DNA of 64,000 nt from Homalodisca vitripennis. Lineage: Eukaryota; Arthropoda; Insecta; Hemiptera; Cicadellidae. Positions 11,668-23,862 of the stretch are shown piece by piece. The first letter of the stretch is position 1, and the number at the start of each line of letters is the position of its first letter. Made by a program: the position numbers and the translations under genes. The DNA lies in assembly GCF_021130785.1 (NCBI RefSeq), contig NC_060214.1:49599001-49663000 (forward strand), read 5' to 3'. The notes under the pieces were generated by a model. It had not been told where the DNA came from. It saw only the letters and a list, made by a program, of their open reading frames with translations, and did no database searches.

Positions 11668-11668
<1 letters not shown>

Positions 11669-11701
<33 letters not shown>
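11669..11701. repeat. (GT)n microsatellite, second array of the unit
   Basis: About 16 GT units. Its counterparts are at about 13420-13456 in copy 2, where it is scrambled with interspersed C and CC, and at about 15898-15928 in copy 3, where it is clean. Confidence 0.95.
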
Positions 11702-11704
<3 letters not shown>

Positions 11705-11805
11705 ACTTTATTTATGTAAATGAGAATAGAATAGAAAAATCAAACTAAGGTTTCAAAAACGAGAAGGGCTGATACGTCTTAGCCTTATTATGTGTGATAT
11801 TAAGA

Positions 11806-13508
11806 TAGTTACTGTATACAATAATTTCCCCTATTTAGTTTTGTTTTTATAAGATTAAAGAAAAGTTGGACAAAATGAACAAAATATATATTAAGTTAAA
11901 TCCACTTTACTTTGAGTTAGAATTGAAATAATTTGATCATGAAAAATGTTGAACTTGAATTACAAAAATCGTTACAGTTTATTGAATGAGAGTAGTAAGT
12001 CAACGTCCCGAATTCCTTGAGCGAAGTTACCTGAATGTTGACAGGAACTTTAACGTTCCTGTCGAATTGCTTTTTGCCATCAAATGCGTTGAATTCCCTC
12101 ACATCTAAAATAAATGTTTTATACATTATAGGTAAAACTATTACTCTTTCAGACGAACTATTCAAAGTTTTGTTTTTATATTTGTGTTACACGAGATACT
12201 TCATTAGCATTTTATAAGTTTTTATTACTTATAACACAAAACTGCAGTTATAATAATGATTTACCTTTTGAATGACTACAAATTCAATTGTTTTTGTATA
12301 TATATTCAGTATATTAGTAAAATAGTATGTTATTTCCCTTCCTATGCTAGGAATATTGTATCATCTTACACATGATTCTTAATAACAGACTATAAATTAC
12401 TGTTTTTATATATAAAGGAATAAATATTTAGGTGTGGTGTGTGTGTGTGTGTGTGTTGTGGTTTGTGTGTGTGTATAAAATATTAATATTGTATTTTTCG
12501 AAACAATTTAATTTTTTATATTATATTACGTTTTTTTTTCGAGCTTTTTTAGTAGTAGATTTTTTTATTGTTTAATAAAATTTACTTTCCTTTATAAAAA
12601 TAAAGAAAACCTTTTTAATTTAATTTTTAAAATGTAATTAGTTTTTATGCTAAATGACTTTTAACAGTCCTCAGTTTCAACGTTAATTAAAGTAATTTAA
12701 AATAATATTTTTGAGCTTCTTAGAAATTTTTAACCGTTTTCAATTCAGGCTATTTTGAAAATTGAGAAAACAAGAATAGCTTACAATCTGAGAAAAATGT
12801 TGATAAAATGCTGCAGTACAGCAGTGAGTACGCCGATAGAGCGTTTAGCATACAGCACCACTTGGAAACGCATTGCTAAAGAAAAATAATTAACATGAAG
12901 CAGTTTCTTGATAGACATTTCCTGGTCGCAAGACTTTTTAGAGGTCGTGGAACAGTGTTTTGAAATTTTGTAATTGACAAATTGTATAACTAAACAGCAA
13001 CACAATACACCACGTTCCATGATGCTCTGTAATTGGCTCGCATTGTATGACCTGAAATCATAATTTACTTTCACAAGTAATACCCCTCCAAGTATTGATC
13101 CTAAACGTAACTTGGTAACTTCTTATGTCAAGTTTATTCACGAATATCAGACTCAGACTCCTATATAAAAGCAGTTGTATATTATATGTTAGTAGACAGA
13201 AGCTTGTATCTTTTTCTCCGTTCAGAGAAATCGTTATATGTTATCTGTGTTTAAGCATATGTTCCTCTATATTCGCTGTCTCTTTCCACACTGTTGTTAC
13301 TATTCTAACGAATCTCCAAGTTGCAAACATCCGAACGACTCTCCGTACCACCTCGTCCACCATCCATATTAAAATTCCTTTCTGCACCTCGTCCGTATCC
13401 CCTAGATAATATATAATCTTGTCGTGTGCTGCCTCGTGTGCGCTGTGGGTGTGTGTTTTTACTTTATTTATGTAAATGAGAATTGGAATAGAAAAATAAA
13501 CTAAGGTT

Positions 13509-13543
<35 letters not shown>
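11806..13543 (+). repeat. ~1.67-kb unit, copy 2 (indel-rich)
   Basis: Collinear with copy 1 from GTTACTGTATACAATAATTT onwards. Up to about 13100 the differences are overwhelmingly one- or two-base insertions and deletions, many in homopolymers. From about 13130 to 13400 alignment with the matching part of copy 1 is lost and sequence of very different texture replaces it. Alignment recovers at TAGATAATATATAATCTTG (13405) and ends in a 33-base A run. This pattern is more like raw long-read error than evolutionary divergence. Confidence 0.6.
13510..13542. repeat. Poly(A) run of 33
   Basis: In copy 1 the same position (about 11753) has only five A (TTTCAAAAACGAG). The run therefore appears expanded here, and it marks where copy 2 stops aligning. 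Confidence 0.9.
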
Positions 13544-13545
<2 letters not shown>

Positions 13546-14879
13546 TAGATAGAATATAATTAAACACGTTGTAAGTGGCTCTAGTATACGTAGTGACTGC
13601 TATGAGCTTAGCTTATCTCATAGTGTGATCTATTGTCAGTAGCTAGTTACTGTACTGGCAATAGAAGCATAACCGGATTTAGAAATTAAATGTTTCTAAA
13701 GAAGAATGATTATATATAAGTGTAGATAGTTATAGGTACTCTTATCAATAAATGATACTACTCTCTCGCATATAGTAATAAGTTTGGACTAGGTTGTTCA
13801 CCATGTATCATTAGCATGATTATAGAGCTAATTGACATATATAAAAATTATGTGTTAACGATAGAGAAGAAGAATTGTGTCTGAACTTAGATGCATAGCT
13901 CTTAAGAAAAGGAAGAGGTCTAGATTGTGATTGATATAAGAGCAATGTCAGTATAATCATGCTATAGACCGTCAAGTGTCCCTCAGAATCGCAATGCACG
14001 GTTCATTACGAAGAGAGTTGATTCTGTATATAGAAGATTGAAATCTTGTTTCTTAAAAAAAACACATACCTCCTACCCCCATCCTTCATTATAGATATAT
14101 ATACCACCGATCAGCATATCGCCACACTCGATAACACATCCCACACACCACCTCACTCCCCACTCACTCTCCATAACCACTCTCTAAATATATAAAAAAC
14201 TAAAATTATATGTCTGGATAATCAACTCCATCAGGTCGCTCAAGCGAGCATTATCAGATTCAGGCTGTGAAGGAGGAAGTAATCTTTAACATTCCTGAGA
14301 TCAGAATTAGCTGTTAGAAGCCAGACAAGGTGGTGAATATCATACTACTCTCTATCTAGAGTGTCATAATGAATAGCTTGTAGACTATTCATATTGGGTG
14401 GTTAGTCTACTGATGACATAGAACTTCTCTCTCGAACTGAGTTCGAGATTCTAAGTAGTAGCAGTTTTAATACTAATAGATGGTGATATGTATACTACGC
14501 TCTTGATGAGATATGCTTTCTCATTGTTAGTCAATTTGTAATAAGTTCTAATTGTCAGATTATGAATAATTTTAGAACTATCGTATGAAAACATGATATC
14601 AGTATGATAGTATCTCGTTTGCTAGTGTATGTTAATAATATATTAAAGTATATGTGAAATTTTCACAGTTTATAGTATAATAATATGAGTTCTAACCAAA
14701 ATAGTAGTACAGATAATTATAGATCTCCCTCTGTCTCACCCCCTGCCATCCATCATCATCTATATATTATTATTCAGTTCCACACCTCGTATTTTAGGAA
14801 CCAAATATCTCCCCAGCTCCCCCCGTGGTTATATCCACTTCCCCCCTCACTGCCCCCGTTGAACTATCCCCATTGTATC
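13544..14879. other. Anomalous island between unit copies 2 and 3
   Basis: Sequence unlike its surroundings. Long parts lack the homopolymers common elsewhere in the window and read like scrambled short words. Other parts are pyrimidine-rich runs such as CCCCCTCACTGCCCCC near 14845. Both ends abut partial copies of the same repeat unit. No coding frame of interest. I regard it as probably poor basecalling or a misassembled read segment, though a real insertion cannot be excluded. Confidence 0.45.
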
Positions 14880-15896
14880 CTTCTTACACTATGATTCTTA
14901 ATTAAACAGTATATAAATTACTGTTTCTTATATATAAAAAGAATAACAATTTAGGTGTCTTCCCATGTGGTTCGGTTTGTGTGTGTGTGTGAATGTGTAG
15001 TGTGTGTGGTGTGTGTGTGTGCTGTATAAAATATTAATATTGTTTTTACAGAACAATTTAATTTTTTATAACTCTCATATTACGTTTTGAGCTTTTTTAG
15101 TAGTAGAATATTTTTTTTTTTTATTGTTTAATAAAATTTTACTTTCCTTTAATAAAAAATAAAGGAAAACCTTTTTAATTTTAATTTTAAATGTAAGTAG
15201 TTTTTATGCTAATGACTTTTAAACAGGTCCTCAGTTTCAACGTTAATTTAAAGTAATTAAAATAATATATTATGAGTTCTTAGAAATTTTTTTTATAACC
15301 GTTTCAATTCAGCTATTTTGAAATTGAGAACAAGATAGCTTTACAATCTTGAGAAAAATGTAGCTTAAAATGCTGCAGTTTTTTTATTTTATTTTTTATT
15401 AAAACAGCAGTGAGGAGTACGCCGATAAGCGTTTAGCATTACAGCACATTGGGAAAATCATTGCTAAAGAAAAATAATTAACATGAAGCAGTTTCTTGGA
15501 TAGACATTTTTCTGGTCGCAAGAACTTTTTTAGAGTCGTGGGAACCAGTGTTGAAATTTTTTAATTGACTAATTGTAAACTAAAACAGCAACAATACACC
15601 ACGTTCATGATGCACTGTAATGGCCTCGCATTTATTGACCTAAATCTTAATTTACTTTCACAAGACTACCCTACAAGTATGATTATTGTAATGGTAACTT
15701 TATAAGTATATTCAGAATATAAAAATCATTTTAAAAAAAAAAAATAAGTGTTATATATAGACAAAGTACATTTTCATGATATTATATAATACATTCTCTT
15801 AAACGTGCCTACTTGTAACTACGAATCCTCATGAATGAGATTAAATACATCAAATTAAAATTTATGATGTATTAGGATAATATATAATTTTTTCCC

Positions 15897-15931
<35 letters not shown>

Positions 15932-16035
15932 ACATTTATTTATGTAAATGAGTATAGAATTAGAAAATCATACTGAGGTTTCTAAACGAGAAGGGCTGAT
16001 AGTCTTTAGACTTATTATGGTGTGATATTAAGATA
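14880..16035 (+). repeat. ~1.67-kb unit, copy 3 (partial, indel-rich)
   Basis: Joins the unit part-way, at the place matching about 10690 in copy 1 (ATGATTCTTAATTAA), and runs to its end at GATATTAAGATAG. It carries homopolymer insertions. The clearest is a T/A-rich insertion of roughly 26 bases after GCTGCAG at about 15373, inside a segment that reads GCTGCAGTACAGCAGTGAG in copy 1. Confidence 0.65.
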
Positions 16036-16515
16036 GTTTTGTAACTATAAGATTCTAAAAAAGACCGCCATCGAGTTTCAAAAGTTTGCCTTATCTGGAG
16101 AATACGTTAATAAAAAAACAAAATCAACTTGAATATCTGAAAAATATCATGTGATAAAGAATGTTTCATGAATGATTGCACTCGGATCCTCGTCTCACGA
16201 TATTTGCTTTCCTTTCAGAGTATTATCATCCAATACGAATTTGAGATTTATTTTATCCAACATGTTTTATCTGTATTATCCTATAACCACAGGATATATT
16301 TCAACATTTCATTTTGTTGCTGCTCTACTTTATTTTTAATCTTTAAAGTATCTTACCTATTACCGAAAAAAACAACAAATGGTGAGATCAGATAGCCGGT
16401 GATAATGTAATATTGCAGAGTTAAATTCAGTAGAATTTCAGAATTCCGAGGTCTGGAGTAAAGAAGAGGGCCCTCAAAAAATTTTATGAGACCAGGTTAT
16501 AGTCGAAGGTTGCAT
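16036..16515. other. Non-coding stretch before the SINE
   Basis: Unique-looking AT-rich sequence. The plus-strand open frame at 16168-16395 has no recognisable domain and is not called. Confidence 0.35.
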
Positions 16516-16786
16516 GTTCTCGGAGCTAAGAAAGGAACAGTAAAGTAAAAAAAGTAAAGAATGTCTTATTTTACCAGGCGAAGTTAGGGCTAAGAAGCCC
16601 TCTCTAACACTTAACCTGGGGACCAACGGCTTAAAGGTGACTTCCGAACCACCACCAATGGCCGGGCAGGCGGGCCGCTTGCAAGGACAGGATCGCTCAG
16701 CGGTCACCTGTCCAAGCAGCAGCCACGCTCGGCGTTGCTTGATCTGGTTATCTTGCGATAACCGCCGTACCCACTACACTGCGCCA
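16516..16786 (-). mobile_element. SINE with a 5S rRNA-like head
   Basis: GC-rich element in AT-rich DNA, read on the minus strand from 16786. After TGGCGCAGTGTAGTGG come GGCGGTTATCGCAAGATAAC, then AAGCAACGCCGAGCGTGG and GCTTGGACAGGTGACCGCT. These line up over about 75 bases with the internal promoter region of 5S rRNA (box A, intermediate element, box C). The body continues with a conserved segment to about 16570 and a T-rich tail (CTTTACTTTTTTTACTTTAC). Two antiparallel open frames of about 75 codons here are by-products of its GC content. RNA polymerase III transcription from a type 1 internal promoter is inferred from the family, not shown. The start also fits a tRNA A box, so a tRNA-derived origin is an alternative. 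Target duplications were not found. Confidence 0.65.
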
Positions 16787-17269
16787 TTATTGTGTATTTT
16801 TCCGTTGTATGTTATGTTTTACTACAAATGTGGCTATAAGATCTCTATAAAATGGTTATAGGTATCTAATTCTTTCATATTTATGAGGCTATTGCTGAGA
16901 GTGAATTAACAGAAAATTTGGAATATTTTTGACTCTGAGAGTTCTTTTGGTTGTTTATTTAATCGAAAATAGCTTAAATTATTCTTTTAATTTTACTCGA
17001 TTAAATTGGGTCTCAAGAGTTATTTTTCTACGAAATGAATTGATTACTTATATATATTACATATCATTCGACTGAGCGTTATCGAAGCATTACGATCCGG
17101 GTACAACTGTGAACAATAAATTTGGAAAACTCTTGTTTTCATTAAAATAATGACCTAATTCTTACTATTCTTAGACTTTAGAATTTTTAATGGTAATGCT
17201 ATGATTTTAAAAGCGCTACCCGACCATGAATCTGAAAGGGGCTCTTCTTTAAAAGTTTAAATTTAAGAG
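16787..17269. other. Non-coding stretch between SINE and block B
   Basis: AT-rich. Contains one copy of a recurrent motif (ACTGAGCGTTATCGAAGCA at 17071-17089) that reappears in variant form near 48.7, 52.2 and 54.95 kb. Otherwise nothing recognised. Confidence 0.35.
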
Positions 17270-18017
17270 TTATAATAATATAGAAAGTTCACACTATCTG
17301 AAATCCAACAAATATAACTGCCTTACTACAGTTGTATCGCTGCAATGTAATCAGTAGCTCCTTCTTTAATTTAGACTAACATCAATTAAACTTTGTAACA
17401 GAATATAATTATAACTGTTTATGTTTTTTTAATGTGTAGTGAATTTAAATATACTGTTTTAGTTAGTAAATTAATTAGTTTATTTTATTGTAAAATAGGT
17501 TAAATTTTAATAGTCAATTAAAGAATAGCCAAGTAATTTGTATAAAAAGATGAGTACTTTCTCTACTATGCAATCTCAAAAATCAAATGTTTCTCTCATT
17601 ACACAATTATTTCCTCTCTTTGCACAGGACTGCAATAACACGCCATCACCAATCCAGTGGAAAATATTCCCTTAAGGGATAACAAAATACAACTTCTTGA
17701 AGACATACAAGACTTAAAAAGTGTAATCAAATTACCTGAGATCAACTAATAATATTTTAACCAAGAAAACTATATTATGTATGAAAACTAGCTTATATTT
17801 CAGTGCAACAGAGTCGGGTTTGTGACGTTCTTATCCTTATTAACATGTAAGTTAAAATGACCTGCGGATCACAATATGTTATATGCCAGAGGCAACATTG
17901 TTACTTCGAGATAAATTTAAATATTCACTCAACATCTCTTGAATATCGTGATATACCTCATGTACCTCATGAACACATGAAGGAGATATATTGTAAAAAG
18001 TCCTTCGTGTAGATATA

Positions 18018-18072
<55 letters not shown>

Positions 18073-19790
18073 GCTGTAATGGTTAACTCCGATAGATCAA
18101 TTATTCAAAATGTTTAAATTCTTAAAAAATTTAATTTTCCAAGATTTACCATAGTAACCGTTCACCATTGTAAGCAGGCTACATTGCTACACATACAAGG
18201 ATCTAGTCAATGTCTAATAGTGAAACCTCGTATGCAAGTAACAATAAATTTATTGGATCTTTGTTGTAAAAACTGGGTTGGTTAATTGCATTTTTAAATT
18301 ATTGGAATCTATATATTATTATTTTCTTTGCAAATATATTAAAAATCAATAAGGTAAATTTTTCTTTAAGAAATTAATGTTTTCTTTTCCTGATTCCTTA
18401 GAAGTTAAGTGGCATGCTGTGTTGGTATTCCACACTGTTCTATACTCTTATTTTCCATAAAGAATGAATTTTGAAAAAACAATTTTTAATTATCAGAAGT
18501 ATTTTTATAGAACTAAAATGACCAATAATAGAAAGTTATAGATTTATAACTGTGTAACCCAATAGGTTATAATAGACTTAATTATAATTAATTTGTAACT
18601 TTTTGAATCGTATTTAGTCAGCAGTTGAGTTGTATAATATATAATCAAAAAAGAATAAAAATAAACTATTTAAAATTTATAATTATTACCAATATATAAC
18701 TAAAGGAATACTAACACTATTTTTCTCTAAGAGTAAATGTAAAATTAATCTCTTATTAAAAGAGCTTCTGTAAACAAAGTACGCAAGTACGGAAAGACTT
18801 GTAGCTTGTTAACCGTATTTTCAATATCAGCTTACAGGATTTAAATAGCTACAAAAGCTGATTTTTTTCAAAAGAATCAGTTTAAACTCTATGTCATTAA
18901 AACCAAGGGAAACCATTCATATTAAGTTATGTTAAGTTCCAGAGCACATTGACCTGTTGTGAAAATTTGTAACTGATGAAGTATGCATATAATTAAGTAC
19001 TACACACTTTAAGGACTACAAAAATTGAATATAAAAACTTTATATTACACGGATTATTAGACACTAAATTATACTATTATGTACAAAAAATAATACTGCT
19101 TAGGAATTGTGTGTAAAAATAAAAATATAATTTAGATAACATTTAATTTAATTCGATAAGTATATCGAACATAGCACATTTGCAAAAATAAAAAGTTTTT
19201 GTTCCATATGTGGAAATTACATTAAATACTTTTTTTCTTAAAAGAATACGAACGTTTGTTTATTAAACAAATTCAAAACTTTGTTAAACACAATGGTTTT
19301 CTTGAAAACGTCTTCAATGCTGGGGCAGGCCATTTATAATCATACATAGAAATTGATAATAAAACATGTCTACTTATATAGGCTAAGACGCCTTAGGTTT
19401 TTGAAGCTGTGATTTGTCTTTCTACTACAAATGTGAAAAACATTTGAAACAGTGATCGGCATGGATTAAAGGTTGTTAAATGTTTTGATTTGTATAAAAT
19501 TGGCAGCAGAAGTATTAGAATTTTATGCTTATACAGCATTTTTAAAAGACATTTCTGGAGGAATGAGGCAAACGCAATAGGGCAGAATCTATATTCACCC
19601 AATCCAATTAGCATAGAAAACTACACAAATTCACGAAAGGATATTTCCCTATATATCTTGAAATAACTATATCTATAAAATACGGATATTTCTTAATTTA
19701 AATAGTAGCATATTTGTGACATTAAAGGATCTGTATAGCGTTCAAAAATAGTTTTAATCCTGTGTATTATGATACCTGGTTATTCATTCA
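17270..19790 (+). repeat. Long diverged duplication, block B
   Basis: Collinear with 6400-9440 (see block A for anchors), with a (TA)n array at 18012-18070 that has no counterpart at that position in A. Block B contains only one copy of the segment tandemly duplicated in A at 8830-9430. No coding content. Confidence 0.6.
18012..18070. repeat. (TA)n microsatellite
   Basis: About 29 TA units with one TG interruption near the start. Confidence 0.95.
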
Positions 19791-22700
19791 ATACGACTAA
19801 TACTCTATATTATCGTAAGTTGTCTGCCCTCAGGCAGATCTAACCAAAACTAAACACTTTATTAGAATGTTTCTGAGGTTCAAGCTTCGTTTAATTTCCT
19901 TCAGTAAGTGTTCTAATATGACATTTGAAGTACTGTTACTACAATATTGGATTATTAACAAAGCCGAATCTGTACGTTTTTTAATGAGAATATTGATACA
20001 GGATTCCCTTACATAGTGAATTAAGATTAATCACAGATTAAACTAATGGCTAATTTCTGTACTTTTAACTACAAAATAAGATTATGTAATCAATAAAATT
20101 TTATGCCTTATAATATGTTAAAATTTTGAATATTTAAGACATATTTTAATAAAACTTTTGTATAAACTCAATAAATGTATGAATTAAGTTTATAAAACTC
20201 TGGGCACCTATTTATTTTTTACTATAGCTATTATTTTTAGATTGTACAAATTTTAATGAACTGATTACTGTAGAATGCAATTTTGTACACTCCATTAGTT
20301 TTATTAATTAAGGAATAAATTAGAATTTCCATATTCTTTTCTAAATAGTGCTAAAAATTGTTTACTAAAGTTAAAAAGTAATTACAACTTTACCTTTTCT
20401 TAGGGCTATTTTATTAGATATATGTTTCAGAAATATTTTGATATAGCTGCACCACACTAGGTGGAAATATGATTTTCATAAGTACCTGAGGCTGATAACC
20501 GATGCATACATGTAATGGTTTTTTGAAACCATTACTACCAAAAGTTTTCTGAAATCTTACGTTGTTCTCTATACAAACACTTTTATAACTTGAATTCACC
20601 GAACGAAACAAAGATCTACTTCATTTCGTAAAAAACGTATATAAAGATAAAACATTGTTTTAATTAGATAAAAGCATTCATTATAACAGCTTTTGTTTGA
20701 AAACAGCAAAATAATAATATTTGATGTCCAATCCGAATTCGACACATTACAGAGCATCGTGATAGGATATGTGACAAAGTTAAATGAAACAGCACAATAA
20801 GTTTAAGAAAGGAAAAATGTTGGAAACTAAAGATGATAGTCAATTCTTTTGAGATAATCTGTATAACTGTCTGTTGACTCCAAATGTTCGGAGTTATTCT
20901 TACGCAGCTTCATTCTTATTTACATTAATATAACAATATAATACATTAGCGCTTTGTTTTTGTCTCTGTCACGACAAGCGTATTACTTGTTACTATTCAG
21001 AAAACAACTGAATCATGTTTAGATAAAGACGATCACAGATAAGCAAATGGAAGTAGGGTGCGATGATCATTGAATTGCAATAATTATTAGCATTGATTAT
21101 TATGTAATGAAGAATGTGGTTCACCAACATCAACACTTTAAAGCAAAGGTTTCCAATCTCATTGAATTAATCTGTTATACAAACAATTTTAACCAAATAA
21201 GTAAATTTCTTTTCTGTATGATTTTATATTACCACAGGACATATAGATAATGAAAAGAGCTTTATAGCTTTGAAATTTAGCCTGCAGCTTTAGTGAAGGC
21301 TGATATGCAACATTTGGTGGCGTATCTTAGCTTGTATGTTTATCATGAGACATGTCCCATAGGTCTAAAAATAAGGGTGTACACCACTATATGAGGCTTA
21401 AAATTAGTCTAAAGAGGAAAAACGCGAGATCATTTTACTTCAGCCTGCTCTTAAGATGCTAGCTTAGCTGCTCGTTGCTCCGCATACAATATATATTATT
21501 ATTACTTATAATATAAGCATTTAAATGCAGTAGTATAATATATTACCTTCTAAGCTCTTAATCCAACACTCTAATTGGATAATTTTCTCTAATATAATGC
21601 AGATATAGATAATAAAAATTCCAAATAAACAGAATATAATTTAAATTCAGTATGTAATACATTACCTTGAAAGCTCTTAAGCTCAGAAGGGAGACATGAG
21701 GGCAAATGGATCGCACAGAACGCAAGAACGTAGCGCATCCACATGTCGCCGCCTATCAATCTCAGTTTCACTAAAACATAAATATCCGTTTGTATTAGAA
21801 TTATAAGCCATCTTCAAGTGTCAAATTTAAATAGAATAATACAGAGTAATCAAATAATCGCTGTGGAAGATTTGTTCTGGAAACCTGCACTGTGGAAGAT
21901 AGAGTTTGAGAGTAAATACAAGCTATAGTAGATTTAAATCGCAATTTTCATTTACCGGTTGCTTATAAAATATATACAGGAGGAATTTTGGGCTTGAATT
22001 CAGGAAGAGTACAAATGCACGTATATCGTTATGTGTTATAAAAGTAGAACACTATGTTGAGACAATTGATATTTATCCTGTTCCTTAGGTGTAAAAACCC
22101 CTATTCTACGCGGTTAAATGTTTACAGTATCTTAAGTACTAACAAATGTTCGCGATTGACAGTGCAAAAATTTAACGAAATGCAAAGTAATTGTAACAAA
22201 CAATATAGGTGCATGTATATTATTAAATAATATGTAGCAAAGTAACACAAAATAATTTGGTGTAATTTATTAGTTGTCCCGAGCCCAGGCCCCAGCCACG
22301 ATACCTCAGGGTGTGCCAGCATTAGTTGATCCCCCATTCTTCCACCTTCTCTGGTGCATGTGACGCATGTTTTGAAATATTTTGGACTGTATAGAAGGGA
22401 TGCTTTCAGAGAGAAGGGTTGAATGGAATGAATAACATGAAGGGGAAGAAAGTCACAGGTTTGACACTTTCTGTTGATGTTAATTTATGTCATTCCTTTC
22501 CAAATATTAGCCTGTATAGTTAGATTCAATTACCTCTATAAATTTATTTGTAATGTATTCCTCTATCTTAACAGTGTCAAGTTATTCATATTTATGAAAT
22601 TTATTTTGATAAAATTCAGTCTATTTTATTATATACGATAATATTCTTCGAAATAGACCACAGAAATACCATTATTTGTTTCTCTGCTATAACTTTTTTT

Positions 22701-23062
22701 GAGTTAAGAATACGTAAATGTGTATAATATTAGCGGTTTGGTTTTCAGACGTCCAATAGTTTATGTGGGCTTTTCGAATTAATACAATCTTAAATACAAA
22801 ATTACAATAACAATTAACGAATATATCAAATTAGTACAATGTTATTATTAAAATAAAAAACTACATCACAAATATGGTTATAAAATATAAAGTCATAGTG
22901 AGTAAATATAAATGTTTTAACACGCTGCAGCTATGAGTTCCTGCTGATTGGTTAGGAATATAAATATATATGCCCGAATGAGTGAGCCAACTAAAATATC
23001 TAAGTTCGGTTTTATATCCTTTTGCAATATAAGGTTTCTGCTATCAAGACAACAAAAAGGTT
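19791..23062. other. Long non-coding stretch
   Basis: AT-rich with no protein-like frame. A GC-richer patch at about 22265-22345 (GAGCCCAGGCCCCAGCCACG) extending to 22440 may be the end of an old transposable element, but I cannot name it. The minus-strand frames at 20414-20611, 21589-21771 and 22122-22337 show no motif and are not called. Confidence 0.35.
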
Positions 23063-23066
23063 AGGT

Positions 23067-23858
23067 TGTACCATAGTTCAAATTCTTTATGCTGAATCGC
23101 GGTAGGAAGTAGGCTCCTGTTAACTAGACGCGGTGCGTGGACATTGTTTGTTTAGTTGGACCGGTAATCAGCTGATCGGTCTACGTTCCGACCCGGCAAG
23201 CCTGGAGAGGGAGTGAAGTGGTCAGTCGAGTCTTGAAGCCACGACGAGAAGGTGTACCGGTCGAAGCTGAAGTTTTCTTCCTCTAACCCTATAGTTGGGA
23301 TTTAGAGTAATTATTTATCGCGTGTAAATTCAAGTTCAAGTATTTAAATTTTTAGTGCGTTTTATTTTGCGATCTGCCTCCGTAATCTTCAAAGTAGTAA
23401 GTCCCGTACCAGCGTATAGTTAATATCTTTTATTTTATAATACTGTAATTAAAATTTCTAAAGTTTCCCATCTTTCAGAGTCTGAAAATTTAAATCAATT
23501 TTTTGAAGTATTGTGAATTAAATTTTGGTCATAAAGTAAATATCAAGTTTTGTGTTATATTAATTTTGAGTATTTTGAGAAGAGAACTTTTTATTTTGTT
23601 TTGTTAATTTAAAACCATTTTTGGAGAAGTATACATTTTTAGTTTAATTTTAATTTTAATACCTTTTAATCAGACACTTAATTAGATTTGTTCAATTGAG
23701 TGACATTTGAAGAAAATTGAATCAAAAGTTTGTAAACTTTGTAAACTTTTGGGTGAACTTAAATTTCGGAATAAAGCAAGTATTTCCGAAAAGTTGTTTA
23801 ATTTATAAAGTATTTGCTCCATATAAATTTAAAATATATGTGCTATAATAACGGTACA
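23067..23858 (+). mobile_element. Solo LTR of the Ty3/Gypsy-type family
   Basis: A 792-bp LTR beginning TGTACCATAGTTC and ending AATAACGGTACA, so its ends form the short inverted repeat TGTACC/GGTACA with canonical TG...CA. It is immediately flanked by the 4-bp direct repeat AGGT (23063-23066 and 23859-23862). A lone LTR with its own target duplication is the product of recombination between the two LTRs of a former full element. It matches the LTR at 26114-26916 along its length, except for differences concentrated about 110-200 bases from the start. Orientation is taken from the second LTR, which precedes gag. Confidence 0.85.
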
Positions 23859-23862
23859 AGGT

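Larger units (their letters stand above)
10138..11805 (+). repeat. ~1.67-kb unit, copy 1 (clean copy)
   Basis: The unit begins GTTACTGTATACAATAATTT and runs through a long (GT)n array, a second (GT)n array and ends GATATTAAGATA, where the same start recurs at 11806. No protein-like frame is present; the Cys/Val frame at 10764 is a reading of the GT array. This copy looks like normal sequence and serves as the reference for copies 2 and 3. Confidence 0.75.

Noticed and set aside
14685..14894. Pro/Ser-rich plus-strand ORF
   Set aside because: It lies in the anomalous, probably error-laden island; no real protein features.
16474..16861. Two antiparallel ORFs over the SINE
   Set aside because: GC-rich SINE sequence read in chance frames; the nucleotide-level 5S similarity explains the region better.
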